Counted from the first letter of the stretch, positions 1-8,654 are shown. The stretch is DNA of 64,000 bases from Cypionkella sp. (GCF_030652235.1 NZ_JAUSBA010000070.1:45284-109283), one strand, 5' to 3'. Translations and numbers: made by a program. The notes: generated by a model from the sequence alone, not told the origin.

Positions 1-189
1 TTTCAAGACATATGCCTGCGTCGGCGCCTGATCTGTGGCCGTGATGCGGATGTTCAGATCGCGTTCCGAGGTCAGCCGTTTCAGCGCGCCCGTCACGCCA
101 AAATGCGCGCGCGCAAGCTTTGCGGCCTCGGCATCGCAAAGCGTTGGAGGGGCGGAGGACAACAACTCGCCCAAGCGCGTATCGGTCAT
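1..189 (-). CDS. Kinase-like (aminoglycoside phosphotransferase fold) protein, N-terminal fragment
   Basis: An open frame of 63 codons starts at the ATG at 189 and runs off the left edge. It includes a segment ending LTSERDLNIRI and then ATDQ...YVLK. This resembles the N-terminus of COG2334/APH-type small-molecule kinases, where a first strand of the type 'SERDxNFRV' precedes a nucleotide-binding lysine. Such kinases are often encoded beside, or fused to, class III aminotransferases, and one of those lies 2.5 kb away. The Shine-Dalgarno signal is weak, so the start is not certain. Only the N-lobe is visible. Substrate and full domain content cannot be judged, and it could be a longer kinase-aminotransferase fusion. 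Confidence 0.5.
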   Translation of the reverse strand, partial: MTDTRLGELLSSAPPTLCDAEAAKLARAHFGVTGALKRLTSERDLNIRITATDQAPTQAYVLK

Positions 190-342
190 GGCAATCCCGG
201 TTCTGATCGGGCGCATCAGGCCTTCAAGGTGGCGAAGTGTCAAGCGCTGCGGCACTGTTTTGATCGCGCAGGGCAGAGCGCAGAGCTTAACAAGCCGTGA
301 ACGCCATAGATCTAACTCTTTGAAATCATATAAACCATCGCC

Positions 343-360
343 TTGTCCACGCGTGGACAC
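343..360. promoter_or_regulatory. Palindrome TTGTCCACGCGTGGACAC, possible operator
   Basis: GTCCACGCGTGGAC at 345-358 is a perfect 14-base palindrome in the divergent gap between the kinase-like gene (-) and cbiX (+). An almost identical site occurs at 30319-30336 upstream of the leuA leader. Each half resembles a degenerate DnaA box (TTATCCACA), but a transcription-factor operator is equally possible. The function is unknown. Confidence 0.35.
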
Positions 361-432
361 AAGGCCCGCCACAGCAAAACCCTTGCCGCGCGCCCGCCTT
401 GCTCTAGATTGCGAAATAACAAAGGAACCCCG

Positions 433-1146
433 ATGCCCCCCGTCCTGATCACAGCCCACGGCCAACCTTCCAACCCCGCCCTCGCTGCGGCAGAACTGGC
501 CGATCTGGCAGCCAAAGTGGCGCAATTCCTACCCGGCCAAATCGTCGCCTCGGCCACCCTCGCCGAACCCGAAGCCCTCAGCGAAGCCATTGCCAAACTC
601 GGGCCCGGCGGCCTGCTGTTCCCCCTGTTCATGGCTGGCGGCTGGTTCACCCGCACCCACCTTCCCGCCCGCCTGACCGCCGCAGGGGCACAAGACTGGC
701 AGGTGCTAGAGCCGCTGGGCTGCCTCACCGCCCTGCACGACCTCGTCGTAAAGGTGGCACGCGAAGCCCAGCAAACCCGCCAAGGCCCGATCCTGCTGGC
801 GGCGCACGGCTCGTCCAAAACCTCGGTCCCGTCTGACATCGCCACCCATGTCGCGGCCAAGATCCACGCAGAACTTGGCTGCAAGGTTCATGTCGCCTTC
901 ATCGACCAGCCCCCCCAACTGAAAGACCTCCCCCCGCTCGGAGATCAATCCATCTGTCTGCCGTTCTTCGCAGCCTCGGGCGGCCATGTCACCACCGATA
1001 TCCCCGCCTCCCTGACGCAATCAGGTTTCAGCGGAACCCTGCTGCCCGCTCTCGGCCTGCGCCCGGAAATCCCAGCCCTGATCGCCGAAGCCATCCGGGT
1101 GGCAAGTCCGGTTTGTGTGCAGGAGTGTCGGTATAAGCGCGGCTAA
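433..1146 (+). CDS. cbiX: CbiX-family chelatase (sirohydrochlorin cobalto/ferrochelatase)
   Basis: The product is 237 aa. It has two CbiX half-domains, each opening with a strand and a metal-site histidine: ITAHG with His9 and LLAAHG with His125. The second half carries the family signature around FFAASGGHVTTDIP. These enzymes insert Co2+ or Fe2+ into sirohydrochlorin. The ATG at 433 is chosen because AAAGGAA lies just upstream and the first His then sits at the usual depth. An in-frame ATG at 343 would add 30 residues with no similarity and run through a palindrome. The aerobic cob cluster about 40 kb away uses late cobalt insertion by CobN, so this chelatase may serve siroheme or an alternative early-cobalt route. 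Confidence 0.8.
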   Translation: MPPVLITAHGQPSNPALAAAELADLAAKVAQFLPGQIVASATLAEPEALSEAIAKLGPGGLLFPLFMAGGWFTRTHLPARLTAAGAQDWQVLEPLGCLTALHDLVVKVAREAQQTRQGPILLAAHGSSKTSVPSDIATHVAAKIHAELGCKVHVAFIDQPPQLKDLPPLGDQSICLPFFAASGGHVTTDIPASLTQSGFSGTLLPALGLRPEIPALIAEAIRVASPVCVQECRYKRG

Positions 1147-1172
1147 CGCCACTCTCTTTGCAGAACAAAGCA

Positions 1173-1254
1173 GCCTCCGGCGGGGATATTTGAGCACAGA
1201 GGATGACCCTGCCGCCAATGATTTCATCTTGGCCTAAATACTCCCGCCGGAGGC
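1173..1254. repeat. Inverted-end intergenic repeat, CCTCCGGCGGG family, likely bidirectional terminator
   Basis: GCCTCCGGCGGGGATATTT at 1173-1191 is nearly the reverse complement of AAATACTCCCGCCGGAGGC at 1236-1254 (2 mismatches in 19). The pair lies between the convergent cbiX (+) and GS-like (-) genes, so transcripts from either side would form a long GC-rich stem with an A/T-rich edge. Related units occur near 18839, 30242, 38749, 46573 and 46738. Confidence 0.65.
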
Positions 1255-1271
1255 AGCCGACCTCTCAGCCC

Positions 1272-2666
1272 TCAAACCGTATGCAGATAAAGATCGAAAT
1301 CCACCTCTGACACCGTCCGCATCACCCGCGCGTATTCTGCCGATTTGATCGCGGTGAAGGTGCGGTGCATATCCTCGCCCAAGGCATCTTTCAGGAACGA
1401 TGAAGCCTTAGCCGCCTCAATCGCTGATCGCCAATCGACCGGAATTGGTGGGGCGTCTGACGCATCGGTATAGCCGTTGCCGGTGGTTTCCGGCCCCGGA
1501 TTTATCCGGTTGGTCATGCCATGCCGCACGCCAGCCAGCACGGTGGCCGCCACCAGATAGGCGTTGGCATCCACACCTGCCGGGCGATGTTCAATGCGGC
1601 GGGCGCGGATATCGCCTGCGGGGATGCGCAGCGCGACCGAGCGGTTGTTCACGCCCCAAGTCGGCGACACCGGAGCGTAAGAGTTGGAGGCAAAGCGGCG
1701 CCAAGAATTGGCGTGCGGCGCGAACACCAGCATCGACTCGGCCATTGTGGCGCGCAGGCCACCAATCGCGTGTAGGACCGCGTCGTTATACTTGCCCTCG
1801 ACTGCCTCGATGAAGATGTTCTTGCCCTGATCATTCAGCATCGAGACGTGGAAATGCATGCCCGATCCGGCGTAATTCTCATTCGGTTTCGCCATGAAAC
1901 AGGCGGTCACACCATGCTGACGGGCATGGTAGCGCACCATCCGTTTTAACCGCAAAAGATCATCCGCCGCCTGCATTACGTCTTCGCGGTAGTGCAACGT
2001 CAGCTCGTACTGCCCCGGCGCAAATTCGGAAATCAGCGTTTCCGCCTTGATCCCGGCCTTCGCAGCATCGGCGTATACATCGTTGAACAAAGGCAACATA
2101 CCGTGCAGCTGATCCACCGAATACACGTCAGTCTTAGAGTTGCGCCGCCCGTCCAAAACATCGCGGGCGGGCACCATTTTACCATCAGGGCCGCGTTCAT
2201 TGGCCAGCAGGAAGAATTCCAACTCGAACGCGCCTGCGGGGTGCAGACCTTCGGTGGCCAACGCATCGACTTGGCGTTGCATGGCATGGCGCGGGTCCGA
2301 TGACATCGGCGTGCCGTCAAGGTTATAGACGCACATCAACACTTCGCCGCGCGGTGGTTTGGTGGCGTGGATCGGGCGCAACGTACCCGGAATCGGCCAA
2401 GCCCGCCGATCCCCGTCGCCCTGATCCCAGATCAACCCGGTTTCATGCACATCCTCGCCACAGATATCGAGGCCAAGGATCGAAATTGGCAAATGCCGCC
2501 CAGATTTGAACATGCCCAAAAGTTCATGCCGCCGGATGATCTTGCCGCGACCAATGCCATTGGCATCGTGCAGCACGATGTCAAACGCCTCAATTTCGGG
2601 GTGGGCATCAAGGAAGGCTTCGGCTTCGGCGAGGGTGGAGCCGGAGGGGCTGTGCGTATCGGTCAT
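1272..2666 (-). CDS. Glutamine synthetase-like gamma-glutamylamine ligase (PuuA-type)
   Basis: The product is 464 aa of the glutamine synthetase fold. The metal and ATP signatures are visible in order: FELEFFLL (Glu ligands), SEFAPGQYELTL, GSGMHFHVS, NSWRRFASNSY and the RIEHRPAGVDANAY loop. Family members of this length outside nitrogen-assimilation GS usually ligate glutamate to an amine such as putrescine. The ATG at 2666 lies 7 bases after the aminotransferase stop; an in-frame ATG at 2702 would overlap that gene. It is co-directional with and directly downstream of the class III aminotransferase, which suggests joint amine catabolism. The amine substrate cannot be read from the sequence. 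Confidence 0.8.
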   Translation of the reverse strand: MTDTHSPSGSTLAEAEAFLDAHPEIEAFDIVLHDANGIGRGKIIRRHELLGMFKSGRHLPISILGLDICGEDVHETGLIWDQGDGDRRAWPIPGTLRPIHATKPPRGEVLMCVYNLDGTPMSSDPRHAMQRQVDALATEGLHPAGAFELEFFLLANERGPDGKMVPARDVLDGRRNSKTDVYSVDQLHGMLPLFNDVYADAAKAGIKAETLISEFAPGQYELTLHYREDVMQAADDLLRLKRMVRYHARQHGVTACFMAKPNENYAGSGMHFHVSMLNDQGKNIFIEAVEGKYNDAVLHAIGGLRATMAESMLVFAPHANSWRRFASNSYAPVSPTWGVNNRSVALRIPAGDIRARRIEHRPAGVDANAYLVAATVLAGVRHGMTNRINPGPETTGNGYTDASDAPPIPVDWRSAIEAAKASSFLKDALGEDMHRTFTAIKSAEYARVMRTVSEVDFDLYLHTV

Positions 2667-2673
2667 GGCTATC

Positions 2674-4038
2674 TCAAAATAGGTCGGAAAGGGTTTCGTC
2701 AAAGGCGGCGATCAGGCGATCGACCTGACGTTTCTTGGTGGCGGGGCTGATCAGCATCATATTGTGGAACGGCGCGATCAGGCAGCCGCGATTGAGCAAT
2801 GCCACATGCAGCGCGGATTCGACGCTCGGCTGATGCGCCAACGCAGCCTCGGTGCCATTGTGCAACGGACCGGGGGCGCAGATGAACTCCACCCGCGCGC
2901 CAACCCGCACCACATGCCACGGCGCTTTGTGCTGGGCGATGGACTTGCCAAGACCCTGCGCCAGGCGATGCGCGAGGCTTTCCATATGGGCATAGTTTTT
3001 CGCCGTCATCACGTCCGAAAGCGTGGCTTTCAGACAGGCGAACTGCATCGGATTGGCCGAAAGCGTGGTGCCCATACCGGAATGTCCCGGCGGGCGGGCG
3101 GCGTTGACGGCCTCATAACGGGCAGCGGTTTCCGGGGTAAGGCCCCAGACGGCGGTGGGCATACCGCCCGCCACGCATTTGCCGACGACAAACATATCGG
3201 GCGTCAGGCCGTGCACGCCCGTAAATCCGCCCAAACCGCTGGAAATCGTATGAGTCTCGTCGATCATCAGTAACGCGCCGTATTTCAGGGACAGCGCGCG
3301 CAGGCCAGCATGAAAACCGGGATCGGGTAACACCATGCACGAATTGGTCATCACCGGCTCGGTCAGGATGGCGGCGACATCGCCCTTGGCGAGCGCCGCC
3401 TCAACCGCGCTTAGGTCGTTGAATTCGCAAGCAACCGCACCAAGGGTGAGGTCGGCCACTTGCCCCATCAGCCCTTCGCGGTTCTGCGTGATACCGTTGG
3501 AAAGCTCGACCATCGTGTCATCGACAGTGCCGTGATAGCAGCCGTTGAACACCAGAATTTTCGCGCGGCCCGTGATGGCGCGGGCGACGCGAATTGCGAA
3601 ACGGTTGGCATCTGTGGCGGTGGTGGCGATCTGCCAGCGGAAATCGCCGAAACGTTCGGTCAATAGGCGGCCGGCGTCCAAAGCGTCCTCGGAGGGCAGC
3701 ATATAGGTCAGCCCGCGCGCGGCTTGGCGGCGGATGGCTTTGGCGACGGGGGCAGGCGAATGGCCGAACATGCTGCCGGTGTCGCCCAGACAGAAATCGT
3801 CGATCTCATAGCCGTCAATATCGGTGATCCGTGCAGCCTTGGCCTTGGTGATCAGTGGCAGATGCGGCATCGGCCAGTCTTTCATCCAATGCAGCGGCAC
3901 GCCGTCAAGGAACACATCCGCGCCGTGATCCAGTGCTGCCCGCGCTTTTGGGCGGCCCTGCGCAAAGCGTTTGGCTTCGCGGGCGCGCAGCTTTTCCAGA
4001 CGGTCTGGGTGAATTCCGGCGATCAGAGACTGGGACAT
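2674..4038 (-). CDS. Class III PLP aminotransferase (glutamate-1-semialdehyde aminomutase-like)
   Basis: The product is 454 aa. The PLP-binding Asp260-Glu261 is in LLMIDETHT and the Schiff-base lysine is Lys287 in FVVGKCVAGG. The region GFTGVHGLTPDMF resembles glutamate-1-semialdehyde aminomutase, but the long N-terminal extension and the pairing with a GS-like ligase point to a catabolic transaminase or an aminomutase of an amine pathway. It heads a two-gene unit with the ligase. Its promoter must lie in 4039-4080, just after a strong terminator for the upstream aruI unit. Substrate unknown. Confidence 0.75.
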   Translation of the reverse strand: MSQSLIAGIHPDRLEKLRAREAKRFAQGRPKARAALDHGADVFLDGVPLHWMKDWPMPHLPLITKAKAARITDIDGYEIDDFCLGDTGSMFGHSPAPVAKAIRRQAARGLTYMLPSEDALDAGRLLTERFGDFRWQIATTATDANRFAIRVARAITGRAKILVFNGCYHGTVDDTMVELSNGITQNREGLMGQVADLTLGAVACEFNDLSAVEAALAKGDVAAILTEPVMTNSCMVLPDPGFHAGLRALSLKYGALLMIDETHTISSGLGGFTGVHGLTPDMFVVGKCVAGGMPTAVWGLTPETAARYEAVNAARPPGHSGMGTTLSANPMQFACLKATLSDVMTAKNYAHMESLAHRLAQGLGKSIAQHKAPWHVVRVGARVEFICAPGPLHNGTEAALAHQPSVESALHVALLNRGCLIAPFHNMMLISPATKKRQVDRLIAAFDETLSDLF

Positions 4039-4080
4039 CAGGGAACCTTTCAGGACTTATCGCTTTATGCCAAATAATTT

Positions 4081-4113
4081 GATCAAAAGAAAGGGGCGCA
4101 ACAGCTGCGCCCC
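4081..4113 (-). terminator. Rho-independent terminator after aruI
   Basis: Read on the minus strand, an 8-bp stem GGGGCGCA/TGCGCCCC (4093-4113, 5-base loop) is followed by TTTCTTTTG. It closes the tetR-aruH-aruI unit and separates it from the aminotransferase-ligase pair. Confidence 0.75.
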
Positions 4114-4118
4114 GAAAT

Positions 4119-4162
4119 CGGAATTTGCGCGAATTCCGTCTACGATTTTCGCGCGAAAATCG
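4119..4162. repeat. Double-palindrome element, copy 1
   Basis: Two 20-base dyads are separated by 4 bases: CGGAATTTGCGCGAATTCCG (4119-4138, one mismatched pair) and CGATTTTCGCGCGAAAATCG (4143-4162, perfect). The same two-dyad module occurs in reverse orientation at 19862-19905. It abuts the aruI stop and could add to termination or be a small dispersed repeat. Confidence 0.7.
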
Positions 4163-4163
4163 G

Positions 4164-5732
4164 CTACCTTGCCACCCGCACCTCGATCATGCGTGGGCCG
4201 TCGTGCGGCTGGATCAGCGCCGCGTGCAGCGCCTCGGGGTCCAGCGCCACGCTCGCAAACGGCAGATCGCAGGCCGCCGCAAACGGTTCCATGTTGAGGG
4301 GTGAGGGCGAACACCCGATCACCTCGGTATTTGCTCCGCGCATCGCATCGGCGATCTCGCCGAAGGCCGCGTTGTTCCACACGACATAGGTGATCGGCAG
4401 CTGTTCATCCACCGCCGTGCGCAACTCGCCGGGGCTGAACTGCAAACCGCCATCGCCGATCAGGCAGATCACTTCCGCCCCCGGTGCCGCCAAAGCCGCT
4501 CCTACGGCAGCGCCCGGCCCATAACCCAAAGCGCCGAATCCCGTGGCCGCGTTGAAGAAGCCCCCCGCGCGATCGTGATCATAATACAGGTTCGCGGCAT
4601 AGATGGCTTGGGTGCTGTCGCCGACGATCAGTGCGCCCGGCATGGCGCTGCGGATGGTTTCCACCATTTCCAGCCGCCCCGGCATCAGTACATCTAGCTC
4701 GCCAAGCTCAGCGCGCGCCGCCACCCGAGTCCTCTGCGCCCGCGCCGCGCCATCCGTCTTCTTCTGCGACACCAGAGGCGACAGCGCCGCCATCACCGCC
4801 CCGGCATCGCCATGCAGTGCAACGCCCGCCTTGTGCCGCTCCAACTGCTTGGCACAAATATCCACCCGGATCATCCCCGACAGATCGGGAAAGCCGCCGC
4901 GCACATACATGTCGTAATCGGTCGGGCCAAATTCAGTGCCAATCGCCAACACCTGATCCGCCTGCGCAATCAACGCGCGCGGCGCATCCAAGCTGGGCGA
5001 GGCCGGCACCACCAACCGATGGCCATACATCATGCCGCGCGCATTCACCGTCTGCACAACCGGAGCGTCCAGCTTCTCAGCTAAGGCCTGCAACGCGGCT
5101 TCTTGCCCGCGCGCCCCACCGCCTGCCAAGATCACCACTGACTGCGCCGCGTTCAACTTCGCCACCGCCACCGAAACATCCGGCACCGCTGCCACGGGTA
5201 ACGCGGCAGGCGCGGGCAATTCCGCACAGTCCAATGGCATCACGTCGGTCGGCACTTCGATATGCACAGGCCCCGGTCGCCCGGTTGCCATCGTGGCAAA
5301 GGCCCAGTCCAAAACCTCACCGACCTCAGACGCATCCCTGATCTGCCGCGTCGGGCACAAGGGCCGCACCATCGCCGCCTGATCCGGCAGCTCATGCAGC
5401 AAGCCCAAGCCCAAGCCCAACGAATCGCGGCGGTTCACGCCCGAGATCACCAACATCGGCACCGAATCCGCCGCCGCTTGCCCCATCGCGGTCAAAGCGT
5501 TCAAAATCCCCGGCCCGGTGATCACCAAGGCCACCCCCGGCTTGCCGGACACCCGCGCATAGCCATCGGCCATAAAGGCGCAGCCCTGCTCGTGCCGCGC
5601 CGTAACATGCCGAACTGGCGACCCCGACAGCCCGCGATACATCTCGACGGTATGCACGCCGGGGATGCCAAAAATCACCTCAACCCCGCGCGCAGCCAGA
5701 CCTTCAACCAAACGCTCACCAACCGTTTTCAT
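4164..5732 (-). CDS. aruI: 5-guanidino-2-oxopentanoate decarboxylase (ThDP-dependent, AruI-like)
   Basis: The product is 522 aa of the acetolactate-synthase-like ThDP family. The N-terminal domain carries the cofactor Glu in TARHEQGCAFMADGYAR and the phrase ITGPGILNALTA. The C-terminal ThDP/Mg motif begins at LIGDGGLQFSPGEL and ends near VVWNN. AruI decarboxylates 2-ketoarginine to 4-guanidinobutanal in the arginine transaminase pathway. The assignment rests on overall similarity to AruI and on the aminotransferase directly upstream. The ATG at 5732 overlaps the aruH stop by 4 bases; an earlier in-frame ATG at 5780 would lie inside aruH. Another ThDP decarboxylase is possible. Confidence 0.75.
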   Translation of the reverse strand: MKTVGERLVEGLAARGVEVIFGIPGVHTVEMYRGLSGSPVRHVTARHEQGCAFMADGYARVSGKPGVALVITGPGILNALTAMGQAAADSVPMLVISGVNRRDSLGLGLGLLHELPDQAAMVRPLCPTRQIRDASEVGEVLDWAFATMATGRPGPVHIEVPTDVMPLDCAELPAPAALPVAAVPDVSVAVAKLNAAQSVVILAGGGARGQEAALQALAEKLDAPVVQTVNARGMMYGHRLVVPASPSLDAPRALIAQADQVLAIGTEFGPTDYDMYVRGGFPDLSGMIRVDICAKQLERHKAGVALHGDAGAVMAALSPLVSQKKTDGAARAQRTRVAARAELGELDVLMPGRLEMVETIRSAMPGALIVGDSTQAIYAANLYYDHDRAGGFFNAATGFGALGYGPGAAVGAALAAPGAEVICLIGDGGLQFSPGELRTAVDEQLPITYVVWNNAAFGEIADAMRGANTEVIGCSPSPLNMEPFAAACDLPFASVALDPEALHAALIQPHDGPRMIEVRVAR

Positions 5733-6916
5733 GCCGCCAGTCCTTGCTTCAGCGCCGCATAGCGTGCGATCCGCTTGCACGCCTCGATCACCAAAGCATC
5801 GTCTTGCGTCAGACTGATCCTGATCCAGCCCGTCAGCGCCGCGCCAAAGCTTTCACCGGGCATCACGGCGACACCTTCATCGGCGAGCAGCCCCAAAGCA
5901 AAACACTCACCACTTAGGCCCGTGGCATTGACATCCACCACGGTGAACATTCCGGCATCGGGCTTATGCACCTGCAAGCCATTCACTCCGTTCAGTTTTT
6001 CATAAATCAACGCGGCACGGCGCGCGAAGCGCTCTGCCATCCCGCGCGCGACCTCTGAGGGCCCCGAGACTGCCATAGCGGTCATATCGGCGATGAACGG
6101 TTGGTTGCCGAACAGCATGGTTTCCGCCAGCGGCAACAACCGCGCCGAAAACTCTTCTGGCCCGACGCACCACCCCGAGCGGAACCCCGGTGCTGCATGG
6201 GATTTCGAGATCGAGGCCGCCACCACCACCCGATCTGCCAGATCTGCATTGTCCAACGGCGAGGCAAACACCCCACCCGCAAACACCAATTCCTCATAAA
6301 CCTCGTCGCTCAACATCCACAGATCATGTTGTTTCGCCAAAGCGCCCAAGGCTACAATATCATCCGCCGTCAGAATAGCCCCGGTCGGATTATGCGGCGT
6401 GTTCAGGAAAATCATCCGAGTGCGCGGCGTGATCCGGGCGGCCACATCCGCCGCCTGCATCCGAAACCCGTGCTCGGCGCGCAATGGCACTGGCACCGCG
6501 ACCGCGCCCGTGGAGGCAATCAAACCCTCGTAAGTCGCATACAAAGGATCACCAACCAGAACCTCGTCGCCCGGCCCAGTTAAGGTCAACAGCACGGCAT
6601 AAAGCGAGGTTTGTGTGCCGGGCAGGCAGGCGATCTGCTCAGTGGAGATGGCGCGGCCGGTGCGCTTGGAATAGCGCGCGGCCAATGCCGCAAGCAAAGC
6701 AGGCTCGCCCCGGCCGTCGGAATAGCCCAGACGCCCGGCATCCATCGACCGCTGTGCCTCGGCAATCAACGCAGGTGGAGTGGCCACATCCGGCTCGCCA
6801 ATCGTCAACTGAATAACGGGTTTGCCGGCAGCTTGCATGGCTTTGGCGCGGGCGTGAACTTCCCATTTCGCTCCGCCCAGATGGGCAAGACGTTCGGTAA
6901 TGGCGGCATATTTCAT
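5729..6916 (-). CDS. aruH: Class I/II PLP aminotransferase, probable arginine:pyruvate transaminase (AruH-like)
   Basis: The product is 395 aa, fold-type I. Signatures are QLTIGEPDVATPPAL near the start, FLNTPHNPTG, SDEVYEELVF, the PLP lysine in SISKSHAAPGFRSGW, and the C-terminal arginine in GWIRISLTQ. It overlaps tetR by 4 bases upstream and aruI by 4 bases downstream, so the three are co-transcribed. AruH transfers the amino group of L-arginine to pyruvate to give 2-ketoarginine. The specific assignment depends on the pairing with aruI. The general aminotransferase call is near certain. Confidence 0.75.
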   Translation of the reverse strand: MKYAAITERLAHLGGAKWEVHARAKAMQAAGKPVIQLTIGEPDVATPPALIAEAQRSMDAGRLGYSDGRGEPALLAALAARYSKRTGRAISTEQIACLPGTQTSLYAVLLTLTGPGDEVLVGDPLYATYEGLIASTGAVAVPVPLRAEHGFRMQAADVAARITPRTRMIFLNTPHNPTGAILTADDIVALGALAKQHDLWMLSDEVYEELVFAGGVFASPLDNADLADRVVVAASISKSHAAPGFRSGWCVGPEEFSARLLPLAETMLFGNQPFIADMTAMAVSGPSEVARGMAERFARRAALIYEKLNGVNGLQVHKPDAGMFTVVDVNATGLSGECFALGLLADEGVAVMPGESFGAALTGWIRISLTQDDALVIEACKRIARYAALKQGLAA

Positions 6917-7557
6917 GGCAAGGTCCGATCTGGCTGATAAGCCGCAACAAGGTCAATGTTCAGAATGGCACCGACCGAGGTCAGGGCGATGGCGGGGATT
7001 TCGCCAAGGCTGAAAGCTTCGGGCAGGATCGAGCCTTCCAGCCACAGCCCGTCAATCACCCCATTGCAGGCGATAGCATCGCTGCGCAGTTGTGCGTCGC
7101 TGACAGAGCGGGGCAGGGCGGCAATCAGCCCCTGCAACATGTTGCGAAACGCCAGATAGTTCGCGGTGTGAATGTCGCGCATCGCAGCATCGCAGCGCAC
7201 ATCATGCACAAACGCCGCCCAAAGCCCTACCGCCACTGGGTCCGCCACCGGAGAGCTGACCGAGGCCACCACGAAATTCGCCAGCCGCGCCATGGCGTCA
7301 TCTGGCCCGCCCAGCAGCACCGCCGCCGAATCCGAGGTCATCCGTTCCATCAGCCGATGATAGGCGGCGCGGGTGAGGTCTTCTTTCGAGGTGAAATAAT
7401 GCCGGATCAACCCCGGCGTCACGCCCGCACGATCCGCAATCGCCCGCACGGTTGCCGCATGAAGCCCGCCTTGCGCAACCAGATCAAGCGCCGCCGCGAT
7501 CAAATCCTCGCGGCGACGTTCTTCACTTTCCCGGCGGTAGGGGCGGCGGTCTGCCAT
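6913..7557 (-). CDS. TetR/AcrR-family transcriptional regulator (BetI-like)
   Basis: The product is 214 aa. The N-terminal helix-turn-helix is at about residues 20-60, including ATVRAIADRAGVTPGLIRHYF, the typical TetR recognition helix. The C-terminal ligand domain resembles BetI-type regulators. It is the first gene of the tetR-aruH-aruI unit. A near-perfect inverted repeat (7573-7588) lies 16 bases ahead of its start, which suggests autoregulation. The ligand may be arginine or a guanidino compound, but this is inference. Confidence 0.85.
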   Translation of the reverse strand: MADRRPYRRESEERRREDLIAAALDLVAQGGLHAATVRAIADRAGVTPGLIRHYFTSKEDLTRAAYHRLMERMTSDSAAVLLGGPDDAMARLANFVVASVSSPVADPVAVGLWAAFVHDVRCDAAMRDIHTANYLAFRNMLQGLIAALPRSVSDAQLRSDAIACNGVIDGLWLEGSILPEAFSLGEIPAIALTSVGAILNIDLVAAYQPDRTLP

Positions 7558-7572
7558 CGTGAGCCATTCTTG

Positions 7573-7588
7573 TTATACGAGCGTGTAA
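7573..7588. promoter_or_regulatory. Candidate TetR operator
   Basis: TTATACGAGCGTGTAA is two 7-base half-sites with one mismatch around a 2-base spacer, 16 bases upstream of the tetR ATG. Size and placement fit an autoregulatory TetR site. Confidence 0.5.
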
Positions 7589-7745
7589 TTCGAGGTTAAT
7601 ATGAGGCGGAGTTGCAGGTGTTGCAAGTCTTACGGAAAATTTTGCTGGTTTATGCGCAAAACGCCAATGCTGCGTACAGTCACTTGTTTAGCGCAAATTA
7701 CCTTGACCACAAAGCGGTGAAATCTAAGGTGGCTGAGGCTTTGCG

Positions 7746-8654
7746 CTAATGGTTCTGGCGCTTGGAGGCTGCGGTGACATCTGCCACATCCTTGTGGATG
7801 ATCACATCCGTCTGCGGATAGGCCTGCAAAATCGCGCGCCGTAGGGCTGCGCCAATCGCATGGGCGTCGCGCAAAGACTGTTCGCCATCCAACTCGATAT
7901 GCAGGTTGACGAAGACTTTGCTGCCCGCCATCCGGGTTTTCAGATCGTGAAAGCCGCGCACCCCCGGCCATGCCGCGGCCATCGCCGCAATTCCCGTGAC
8001 AAGGGCCTCGTCTGCGGTGCGGTCCATCAGCGCATCGAACGCGCCCTTGCCGATCCGCAGTGCCCCCACCGCCATAATTGCCGCCGCCGTCAGCGCCACC
8101 ACCGAATCGATACTGCCCAGCCCAAAGCTTTTCGACGCCCACAGCGAGATGATCGCCCCCATGTTCGGCAGCAGATCGCCCATGTAATGCAAACGATCTG
8201 CCGCCACCACGCGGCTGCCTGTGCGCTTGGCCACCCGGCCCTGCCACCACACCAAGACCACCGTCAGCGCCACCGAGACGCCCATCACCAGCATGCCCTC
8301 GCTTTCGCCAACCAGATGCGGCTGGGTTGGCCCCAAAAGTCGCGCCACCGCCGCCCAAGTGATCACCCCCGCCGAGATCAGCACGAAAAACGCCTGCCCC
8401 AAAGCCGCCAGATCCTCGGCTGAACTATGGCCAAACGCATGGTCCTCGTCCGCAGGCTTTGCGGCATAGATCAGCGCCGCCATCGCGCCCAAAGACACCA
8501 TCAGATCCATCGCGCTGTCCGCCAGCGAAGCCGCCACCGACAACGACCCCGTCGTGCCATAGGCCCAAAGCTTCAGCCCTACCATCACCCCGGCAATCGC
8601 CACCGAAGCAAGGCCCGCCGACAGATTCAACTTCATGCTGGCGGATGTGTTCAT
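7746..8654 (-). CDS. Cation diffusion facilitator family metal exporter
   Basis: The product is 302 aa. About six membrane helices occupy residues 10-210, followed by a cytoplasmic domain. TM2 carries the metal site SLADSAMD (DxxxD), TM5 carries HYMGD (HxxxD), and the loop DHAFGHSSAEDL is the family signature. Members export Zn2+, Fe2+ or Mn2+ in exchange for protons. The ATG at 8654 is preceded by GAGGAG; the longer frame from 8726 adds 24 unlikely residues. The metal cannot be decided from sequence alone. Confidence 0.9.
   Translation of the reverse strand: MNTSASMKLNLSAGLASVAIAGVMVGLKLWAYGTTGSLSVAASLADSAMDLMVSLGAMAALIYAAKPADEDHAFGHSSAEDLAALGQAFFVLISAGVITWAAVARLLGPTQPHLVGESEGMLVMGVSVALTVVLVWWQGRVAKRTGSRVVAADRLHYMGDLLPNMGAIISLWASKSFGLGSIDSVVALTAAAIMAVGALRIGKGAFDALMDRTADEALVTGIAAMAAAWPGVRGFHDLKTRMAGSKVFVNLHIELDGEQSLRDAHAIGAALRRAILQAYPQTDVIIHKDVADVTAASKRQNH

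Noticed and set aside
341..362. Replication origin from paired DnaA-like boxes
   Set aside because: Only one palindrome, no AT-rich unwinding region, no dnaA or other origin genes; a lone regulator site is more likely.
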